DNA of 10,258 bases from positions 1 through 10,258 of the forward strand of contig CAADSR010000107.1 in NCBI GenBank assembly GCA_900751685.1, given 5' to 3'. The notes beneath the pieces are model-generated. The model ran no database searches. It was not told the DNA's origin and saw only the letters and a list, made by a program, of their open reading frames with translations. Positions within the stretch are counted from its first letter, which is position 1, and each line of letters starts with the position of its first letter. Positions 5,554-10,258 of this stretch are shown piece by piece. A program made the position numbers and the translations under genes. Origin of the DNA: Clostridia bacterium. GTDB lineage: Bacteria > Bacillota > Clostridia > UBA1381.

Positions 5554-6183
5554 TTATAGATCCACGTACTTTTGTTCCATGACCTTACAGATTGCCCTTC
5601 CATTAGTCAGCTCTGTCATCTCTTTGAGCAGATGCTCTGTGCGCTCCATCAAGCAGCAAATCAGAAAGGTCACTTCATTTTCATAAAGAGTATCTTCTAA
5701 TATATAGTTTTCTACAGCAATTTTATGCTGCACTTTTCCAACTAAAGTATAGTCTACATTGACTGCAACAATGTTGCATAAAGACCTGGTCACGATCCCC
5801 GCTTCTAAAAGGCCTTGGCGGGCGCCGGCTCCATAAGCATGGACCAGCCCGCCGGTCCCCAGCAAGGTCCCGCCAAAATACCGGGTCACAACGACCGCAA
5901 CGTCAACCAGGCCTTCTTTGCGTATGGTATCCAACACCGGCATCCCTGCCGTCCCCTGGGGCTCGCCATCATCCGAATAGCGGAAAATCTGATTTTCATC
6001 AATCACATACGCATAGACATGGTGGTTGGCATCCGGATATTTCTTACGGACCTGCCCAATAAACTCAATTGCTTCAGATTCCTGACAAACGGGGCGCACA
6101 CTGGAAATAAACTTTGATTTCTTTTCCACAAGAAAAGCTTCCGCTTCTTTCGATACGGTTTTATAACAAATTTTCCGGGACAT
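5554..6183 (-). CDS. yigZ: YigZ/IMPACT family protein (UPF0029)
   Basis: A 209-residue member of the IMPACT/YigZ family, cytoplasmic. The N-terminal domain has the family blocks KKSKFI (21-26), HHVYAYV (54-60), FRYSDDGEPQGTAGMPVLD (67-85) and VVVTRYFGGTLLGTGGLVHAYG (97-118); the last contains the UPF0029 signature. The C-terminal ~75 residues form the smaller ferredoxin-like domain seen in bacterial members (DUF1949 type). Biochemical function is not established; the eukaryotic relative IMPACT binds the Gcn2 activator Gcn1, and bacterial members have been suggested to bind RNA or nucleotides. Its ATG overlaps the hflX stop by one base (TAATG at 6181-6185), so translation is coupled to that of the ribosome-associated GTPase. 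A GGAGGAGG element in the end of hflX provides the ribosome binding site. Confidence 0.93.
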   Translation of the reverse strand: MSRKICYKTVSKEAEAFLVEKKSKFISSVRPVCQESEAIEFIGQVRKKYPDANHHVYAYVIDENQIFRYSDDGEPQGTAGMPVLDTIRKEGLVDVAVVVTRYFGGTLLGTGGLVHAYGAGARQGLLEAGIVTRSLCNIVAVNVDYTLVGKVQHKIAVENYILEDTLYENEVTFLICCLMERTEHLLKEMTELTNGRAICKVMEQKYVDL

Positions 6184-7469
6184 TATTTCCTGTCCTCCTC
6201 CACCCTGTATTGACGCAGCTTTTCATACATCGCCGCATCGGCAAATAACTCCATCCTAGTTCCATTGGGATCATATTCCTCCGAGCAGACCTTCTGCGTC
6301 TCATGCAGCTGGCTGACTAAGGCCCCTTCCTCATAAGGAATGCAGACACAAATCCGGCGTTTCCGGCCGGGAGCTGTTTCCTCAACCGTTTTAAGCAACC
6401 CACTGATCCCCTGTTTGTATTTGGCTGAAATATAGACATTTGCCTGGTATTCCTCTACTCCCGGCGGATAAAAGGCCGGATCTGCGATCTTATCACATTT
6501 ATTAAATACTCCTATCACCGGTTTGCCTACCGCTCCAATATCAGAGAGGACCGACTCCACGACCTGGATCTGCGCTTCCCGCTCCGGGCTGGACGCATCG
6601 ATCACATGAAGCAGCACATCTGCTACGACCGCTTCCTCTAATGTCGATTTAAACGCCTCCACTAAATGATGGGGCAGCTTCCGGATAAAACCGACCGTAT
6701 CAACCAATAAGATCTTTCGGTTATCTTCCAGGGTCAGCCCCCGGGAGGTTGGGTCCAGGGTCGCAAATAATTTATTCTCAGCCAGCACCCCGGCCTCTGT
6801 CAACACATTAAGCAGGGAGGATTTTCCCGCATTGGTGTAGCCTACCAAAGCGACCGTGATAACACCGTCTTTGGCGCGCCGGGTGCGGATCAACCCCCGG
6901 TGCTTTTGCAATTGAGAAAGCTCTTCTTTGAGGGCTGAGATCCGCCGCCGGATATGTCTGCGGTCCGACTCAAGACGGGTCTCTCCAGGCCCCCTGGTCC
7001 CAATCCCGGCACCTGTCCGGCTCATTTCTGTACCAAAGCCGCGAAGCCGGGGCAAACGGTATTCAAGCTGTGCCAGCTCGACCTGCAATTTCCCTTCCCC
7101 GCTTTTTGCCCGCATTGCAAAAATATCAAGGATCAGCATAGAGCGGTCCAAAACCCTGACCTCTAAAAATTCTGAGATATTACGAAGCTGCACGGGCGAA
7201 AGCTCATCATCAAATACGACCAGGTCTGCATCCAGCTCTTTTACGGCCAGGCGGAGCTCCTCCAGCTTTCCCTCTCCCATATAAGTCCGGGCTTCCAGGT
7301 CCGACTTATTCTGGATCATAACGCCTACAACATCTCCCCCTGCGGTTTGTACCAGCTCCTCCAGTTCCGCAATGGATTCCTCTGTCGTATCTAAAAGCGC
7401 TTCCCTCCTGCCGGTATGCACGCCGGCAAGAACCACCTTCTCTATTTTTTTTTGTTGAGCATGTTCCAT
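6183..7469 (-). CDS. hflX: Ribosome-associated GTPase HflX
   Basis: A GTPase that binds the 50S subunit and splits or rescues stalled ribosomes, especially under stress. The 428-residue length is usual. The N-terminal HflX domain is about 10-170, ending in the signature GAGIGTRGPGETRLE (153-167), then an arginine-rich coiled coil at 168-200. The G domain carries G1 GYTNAGKSS (210-218), G2 ATLDPT (236-241), G3 DTVGF (257-261), G4 NKCDK (323-327) and G5 SAK (348-350); the C-terminal domain follows. ATG 7469 has AGAAAGG (complement of 7480-7486) about 10 nt upstream. Codons 5-9 contain a run of nine A (complement of 7445-7453). It is the first gene of a four-gene minus-strand operon and is divergent from secG. 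Confidence 0.96.
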   Translation of the reverse strand: MEHAQQKKIEKVVLAGVHTGRREALLDTTEESIAELEELVQTAGGDVVGVMIQNKSDLEARTYMGEGKLEELRLAVKELDADLVVFDDELSPVQLRNISEFLEVRVLDRSMLILDIFAMRAKSGEGKLQVELAQLEYRLPRLRGFGTEMSRTGAGIGTRGPGETRLESDRRHIRRRISALKEELSQLQKHRGLIRTRRAKDGVITVALVGYTNAGKSSLLNVLTEAGVLAENKLFATLDPTSRGLTLEDNRKILLVDTVGFIRKLPHHLVEAFKSTLEEAVVADVLLHVIDASSPEREAQIQVVESVLSDIGAVGKPVIGVFNKCDKIADPAFYPPGVEEYQANVYISAKYKQGISGLLKTVEETAPGRKRRICVCIPYEEGALVSQLHETQKVCSEEYDPNGTRMELFADAAMYEKLRQYRVEEDRK

Positions 7470-7534
7470 ATCATTAACGCCTTTCTATCAAAACACTTCT
7501 TTCTCCAGCGTTCTTTGTACCTATTCTTTGCCTT

Positions 7535-7543
7535 AGTATATCA
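7535..7543 (-). promoter_or_regulatory. Candidate extended -10 promoter of the hflX operon
   Basis: On the minus strand TGATATACT combines the TGn extension (7541-7543) with TATACT (7535-7540). No good -35 is seen at 17 bp (TATACG), which is common for extended -10 promoters. The predicted leader is about 58 nt. Confidence 0.5.
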
Positions 7544-7573
7544 AATTTTATAGCATTCGTATACCCCCTACCG

Positions 7574-7610
7574 AAAAAAACCATATTTTTTTGATTTTTT
7601 TCAAAAAAAA
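7574..7610. other. Phased A/T tracts between divergent promoters
   Basis: A7 (7574-7580), T7 (7586-7592), T7 (7595-7601) and A8 (7603-7610) lie between the hflX and secG promoters, at spacings of roughly 9-12 bp. Such tracts can bend DNA and act as UP elements for RNA polymerase alpha subunits. The last A8 ends just before the secG -35. Confidence 0.45.
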
Positions 7611-7612
7611 CA

Positions 7613-7640
7613 TTGTAAATTCAGAAAAGTATGATATAAT
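7613..7640 (+). promoter_or_regulatory. Promoter of secG
   Basis: TTGTAA (7613-7618), 16-bp spacer, TATAAT (7635-7640), with the TGn extension at 7632-7634. Perfect -10, extended -10 and an A8 tract directly upstream suggest strong constitutive expression. Confidence 0.8.
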
Positions 7641-7685
7641 AGATAGGTATTTATAGTTAATTCTAGGACGAGGGAGGTTTTATAG

Positions 7686-7940
7686 ATGGGTGGCGCAATG
7701 AATACGGTCTTTACAGTCCTGCATCTTGTGGTTACATTACTTCTTATTTTTATCGTATTAGCACAAGAAGGAAAAGATCCGGGCATGAAAGGTATTTCCG
7801 GCCCTACTTCTGACAGTGGCGATTCTTTCTTCAGCAAAAATACCGGTAAAACCAAACAAGCATTGCTTACAAAACTGACAACCTGTGTTGCAATATTATT
7901 CTTGATTACAACAATGGTTTTGGTTATCTTAGCAGCGTAA
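7686..7940 (+). CDS. secG: Protein-export membrane protein SecG
   Basis: An 84-residue subunit of the SecYEG translocon that helps SecA-driven export. It has two transmembrane segments, about 7-26 and 62-83, joined by a cytoplasmic loop with the conserved VLAQEGKDPGMKG (24-36) and the glycine/serine-rich region before FF(S), as in the family. The slightly longer length than the usual ~75 residues comes from the first four residues; ATG 7686 is preferred over ATG 7698 because AGGGAGGT (7671-7678) sits 7 nt before it. It is followed directly by two terminators, so it is transcribed alone. In many Firmicutes rnr and smpB follow secG; here they do not. Confidence 0.93.
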   Translation: MGGAMNTVFTVLHLVVTLLLIFIVLAQEGKDPGMKGISGPTSDSGDSFFSKNTGKTKQALLTKLTTCVAILFLITTMVLVILAA

Positions 7941-7944
7941 GATC

Positions 7945-7975
7945 AAGGGAGTGTATTGCGACACTCTCTTTTTTT
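7945..7975 (+). terminator. Intrinsic terminator after secG
   Basis: A stem of GGGAGTGT-type left arm (7945-7954) with 7961-7970, loop ATTGCG, one G-U pair, and a T7 tract (7969-7975). It starts 5 nt after the secG stop. Confidence 0.88.
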
Positions 7976-7989
7976 ATTTTTATTCCCTG

Positions 7990-8020
7990 AATCTCCTTGT
8001 TAAAAACAAGGGGATTTTTT
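7990..8020 (+). terminator. Second terminator hairpin before the two-component genes
   Basis: A 12-bp stem (7990-8001 with 8005-8016, one G-U), a 3-nt loop AAA and a T6 tract (8015-8020). Only 15 bp after the secG terminator. It is either a tandem backup terminator or, if a promoter lies upstream of it, an attenuator for the regulator gene. Confidence 0.7.
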
Positions 8021-8036
8021 CCCATACCTAATAAAC

Positions 8037-8073
8037 AACAGTTCCTGGCCCGGTACAGGAACTGTTTAAACAG
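8037..8073 (+). promoter_or_regulatory. Leader hairpin overlapping a CTGTTTAAACAG palindrome
   Basis: An 11-bp perfect stem (8037-8047 with 8056-8066) with loop GCCCGGTA and almost no U tract. Its right arm overlaps the 12-bp palindrome CTGTTTAAACAG at 8062-8073. It lies 19-64 bp upstream of the response regulator start. It could be an operator (including autoregulation) or mRNA structure. I see no confident promoter for the two-component genes; a weak pair TTCCTG/TTTAAA at 17 bp falls inside this element. Confidence 0.4.
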
Positions 8074-8100
8074 ACAGTACAAAGAAAGCGGGTGGCAACG

Positions 8101-8805
8101 ATGGACAGCAAAATTTTATTGGTCGATGATGAGAAGGATATCCTGGATCTGATTGAAGAGGTTTTAAAGCAAGACGGGTTCCAACATATTCAAAAGGCTT
8201 ACACAGGTGCGGACGCGTTAAAGCTGTGCCGGAGTTTTCAGCCTGATGTTGTCCTTCTGGATATTATGCTGCCGGACATGGACGGCTTGGAGATCTGCAG
8301 AAAAATCAGAGAGTTCTCCTTCTGCTCCATCCTATTCTTATCCTCTAAGAATGATGATATCGATAAGATCCTTGGCCTTTCGTGCGGCGGTGATGATTAT
8401 ATCACCAAGCCCTTCAGCCCCCGGGAGGTCGTGTTCCGTGTCAAAGCACAGCTCCGCCGCCAGCAATACCAAACGGCGCTTTCTCAAAATGCCGCGGCGC
8501 AGCTGATCGCCGGTCCGCTTTTGATTGACAAGGAAAGCTGCCGGGCCTATAAAAATGGGAAGGAGCTCGGGCTCACTGGACGCGAATTTTTGCTGCTCAC
8601 CTACCTTATGGAAAACACAGATAAGATCATCAGCAAGGAACGGCTCTATGAGCGCGTCTGGGGGGAATACAGCAGTATTTGCGACAATACGATCATGGTC
8701 CATATCCGGCATCTGAGAGAAAAGATCGAAGACACCCCATCCAAGCCACAGCTTCTGATCACCGTCAAAGGATTGGGGTACAAGCTTAGGAAAAGGAGTG
8801 ATTGA
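8101..8805 (+). CDS. OmpR/PhoB-family response regulator
   Basis: A 234-residue DNA-binding response regulator. Receiver domain (about 3-117): acidic pair D9/D10, phosphoacceptor D54 in VVLLDIMLPDMDG, a serine (S81/S82) in the usual Thr position, and K103 in ITKPFSPREV. The C-terminal winged helix (about 135-232) shows LTGREFLLLTYLM, ISKERLYERVWG, DNTIMVHIRHLREKIE and VKGLGYKL, typical of the OmpR/PhoB output domain. ATG 8101 is preferred, with GGGTGG 5 nt before it; GTG 8092 in frame would add three residues. The stop codon directly abuts the ATG of the kinase gene, so the two form an operon and presumably a cognate pair. Target genes cannot be deduced from the protein; phased repeats at 10211-10250 are a plausible binding site. 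Confidence 0.95.
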   Translation: MDSKILLVDDEKDILDLIEEVLKQDGFQHIQKAYTGADALKLCRSFQPDVVLLDIMLPDMDGLEICRKIREFSFCSILFLSSKNDDIDKILGLSCGGDDYITKPFSPREVVFRVKAQLRRQQYQTALSQNAAAQLIAGPLLIDKESCRAYKNGKELGLTGREFLLLTYLMENTDKIISKERLYERVWGEYSSICDNTIMVHIRHLREKIEDTPSKPQLLITVKGLGYKLRKRSD

Positions 8806-10215
8806 ATGAAAAGATCCGGTTACCGCATCATCCTTCATATCTACTTGATCTTCTTTCTGACCTTGCTTGCCGCCATCCTTGTGTCAGCTTGCCTCTTCTT
8901 TTTACTGGCCACGCTTCAGCAGCCGGATCATTCTACAGTGCGGAGCGACTGGCCAAAAACAATGACAGAAAACTTTAAAGAGCACATTATCTTCGTTGAC
9001 GGCGAACCACAGGTCAAGCAAAAGGGGCTTTCCTTCTTGCAGGACAACCATATAGGGCTTCAAATATTAGCCCCTTCCGGCGATGAAATTTTTCATTTCC
9101 AGAAGCCAGGCTCCATACAACAAACCTATTCCAACGCCGCATTACTGCAGTTAAGCCAGGCGGGATGGTCCAGGGACAGTCAAACGACCGCTTTTACTGG
9201 CGTGGCCTCGAGGGATGGAAATGACTATGTATATATCTTATACTTTCCAACAAAGGTTTCCAAAGTCACGATGTACCTTAACGGGGAACGGTTTACAGGC
9301 GGTAAAACGGTCCTGCTCTTGGTTCTGGGGATCCTTTGCTTTATGATACTTGCTTTTGGCGTCTTTTATGGATTTTTAACGGCAAAAGCCATGAAACGGC
9401 TGACCACTTCGGTTGGTGATATCGCCCTGCGCCGCTATGTTCCTGTGCAAAACCACGGGGTATTCCATGATCTGTATAATGACCTGAACACGTTGGACGC
9501 TGAGATCAAAGCCAGTGACCAGCTGCGGGCGCAAGCAGAAAAAATGCAAAAGGAATGGATCGCCAATACTACCCACGACCTAAAAACGCCTCTTTCCCCT
9601 ATCCGGGGATATGCGGAGCTGCTGCAAGATGGGATGAAAAGCACAGAGCAATGCAAGCGCTACGCAGGAATCATCCTTAAAAACACCTCTTATATAGAAA
9701 CACTGATCGATGATCTGAAGCTGGCCTATCAATTAGAAAGCAGCACGCTTCCCATAAAACGGCGGGAGCAGGACATGGGCCGTTTTTTTAAAGAGCTAAC
9801 GATCGATATCCTGAACATGCCGGAATACGAAAACCGCGTCATTCATTTTGAAAGCGGGACAGAAACAATTTTGTACTGCTTTGACCAAACACTTTTAACA
9901 AGGGCCTTGCGGAATTTGATCCTCAACGCTTTTGTCCATGGAGGGTCCCATGCTCAAATCACTTTATATGTATCCGTTTCAAATACCGCGTTGACCATCC
10001 GTGTATCGGACAACGGAAAAGGGATGGAGCCAGAGGAATGCAGCCATATTTTTGACCGTTATTACCGTGGAGAGGGGGCAGGGCAAAAACCGGCCGGAAC
10101 CGGGCTTGGCCTGGCAATCACTAAAAGCATCATTACACTTCACGGGGGCAGAATCTTCGTTTCCAGCACTCCTGGTCTGGGCACGGACTTTCAAATTGAG
10201 CTGCCCCTTTATTAA
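8806..10215 (+). CDS. Membrane sensor histidine kinase, partner of the preceding regulator
   Basis: A 469-residue kinase with transmembrane segments at about 9-36 and 168-192. The extracytoplasmic domain between them (~37-167) is not one I recognise. After a short HAMP-like linker (~193-245) comes the HisKA domain, with phosphorylated H257 in TTHDLKTPLSPIRGYAELL. The ATPase domain has the N box (RNLILNAFVHGG, 369-380; N370, N374), G1 DNGKGM (402-407), F box FDRYYRGEG (416-424) and G2 GTGLGL (431-436). All catalytic motifs are intact. ATG 8806 follows the regulator's TGA with no gap; AAAAGGAG (8791-8798) sits 7 nt upstream within the regulator gene. The signal sensed is unknown. Confidence 0.95.
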   Translation: MKRSGYRIILHIYLIFFLTLLAAILVSACLFFLLATLQQPDHSTVRSDWPKTMTENFKEHIIFVDGEPQVKQKGLSFLQDNHIGLQILAPSGDEIFHFQKPGSIQQTYSNAALLQLSQAGWSRDSQTTAFTGVASRDGNDYVYILYFPTKVSKVTMYLNGERFTGGKTVLLLVLGILCFMILAFGVFYGFLTAKAMKRLTTSVGDIALRRYVPVQNHGVFHDLYNDLNTLDAEIKASDQLRAQAEKMQKEWIANTTHDLKTPLSPIRGYAELLQDGMKSTEQCKRYAGIILKNTSYIETLIDDLKLAYQLESSTLPIKRREQDMGRFFKELTIDILNMPEYENRVIHFESGTETILYCFDQTLLTRALRNLILNAFVHGGSHAQITLYVSVSNTALTIRVSDNGKGMEPEECSHIFDRYYRGEGAGQKPAGTGLGLAITKSIITLHGGRIFVSSTPGLGTDFQIELPLY

Positions 10216-10250
10216 GGTTAATTAAGGTAGCGTAAAAATTAAATTAAGGT
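10211..10250 (+). promoter_or_regulatory. Phased ATTAAGGT direct repeats, candidate response-regulator operator
   Basis: ATTAAGGT occurs at 10211-10218, 10221-10228 and 10243-10250: offsets of 10 and 22 bp, so one and two helical turns. The first copy overlaps the kinase stop codon. Tandem half-sites one turn apart are how OmpR-family dimers bind, so this is probably the operator of the next gene, beyond the window, and a natural target of the regulator encoded just upstream. Confidence 0.55.
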
Positions 10251-10258
10251 TGATAGAC

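Noticed and set aside
5213..5559. Three overlapping plus-strand frames over the anchored protein, one with cysteine-rich sequence
   Set aside because: They mirror the low-complexity linker and signal region of the minus-strand gene; the minus strand has the ribosome binding site and operon context.
6928..7284. 118-codon plus-strand frame over hflX, rich in Arg and Ser
   Set aside because: Complement of the arginine-rich HflX segment; no ribosome binding site.
8338..8838. 166-codon open frame on the minus strand across the response regulator
   Set aside because: Antisense to a complete regulator; its sequence is the complement of conserved receiver codons and has no start signal.
1..10258. 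Mobile elements, CRISPR arrays, toxin-antitoxin or phage genes
   Set aside because: Looked for transposase motifs, long terminal inverted repeats, evenly spaced repeats with unique spacers and small gene pairs; found none.

Overview
The window looks like ordinary chromosomal core sequence from a spore-forming, Clostridia-type Firmicute; a Lachnospiraceae-like genome is my best guess. This rests on the gene families, the strong AGGAGG-type ribosome binding sites, intrinsic terminators with long U tracts, a Spo0E-like small protein and a Firmicutes-style short Tex C-terminus. I see no mobile element, CRISPR array, tRNA or rRNA.

Layout. (1) Positions 2-1042, plus strand: the last S1 domain of a Tex-like RNA-binding protein, then lgt, which starts right behind it. 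The pair ends at an AU-rich hairpin, with a second terminator about 75 bp further on. (2) Positions 1169-1582, plus strand: a single small gene with a near-consensus promoter. It encodes a 57-residue Spo0E-like protein whose signature motif is eroded; a five-codon leader ORF precedes it and a 10-bp-period direct repeat lies upstream of its promoter. (3) Positions 1541-4450, minus strand: an arginine biosynthesis operon argD-argF-GNAT acetyltransferase, with tight spacing. Its promoter carries an ArgR-like palindrome over the -10, and a long AT-rich palindrome that can be read as two tandem ARG boxes lies about 140 bp upstream. The operon ends at a terminator shared with the convergent spo0E-like gene. 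(4) Positions 4459-7543, minus strand: an operon hflX - yigZ/IMPACT-family gene - membrane-anchored protein of unknown function - trxA, ending at a strong hairpin terminator. (5) Positions 7574-7975: a divergent promoter region rich in A/T tracts, then a monocistronic secG. (6) Positions 7990-10258, plus strand: two terminator or leader hairpins, then an OmpR-family response regulator and its sensor histidine kinase, directly abutting. Just after the kinase stop codon are phased ATTAAGGT direct repeats that look like an operator for a downstream gene outside the window.

Functionally, lgt and secG serve protein export and lipoprotein maturation. hflX (ribosome-associated GTPase), yigZ and trxA are housekeeping or stress genes that carry an undescribed exported protein between them. 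argD and argF catalyse two steps of ornithine and citrulline synthesis. The two-component system probably controls something immediately downstream. The least explained elements are the degenerate Spo0E-like gene with its leader ORF, the 228-residue anchored protein, the arg-operon acetyltransferase and the palindromic or phased regulatory sites.
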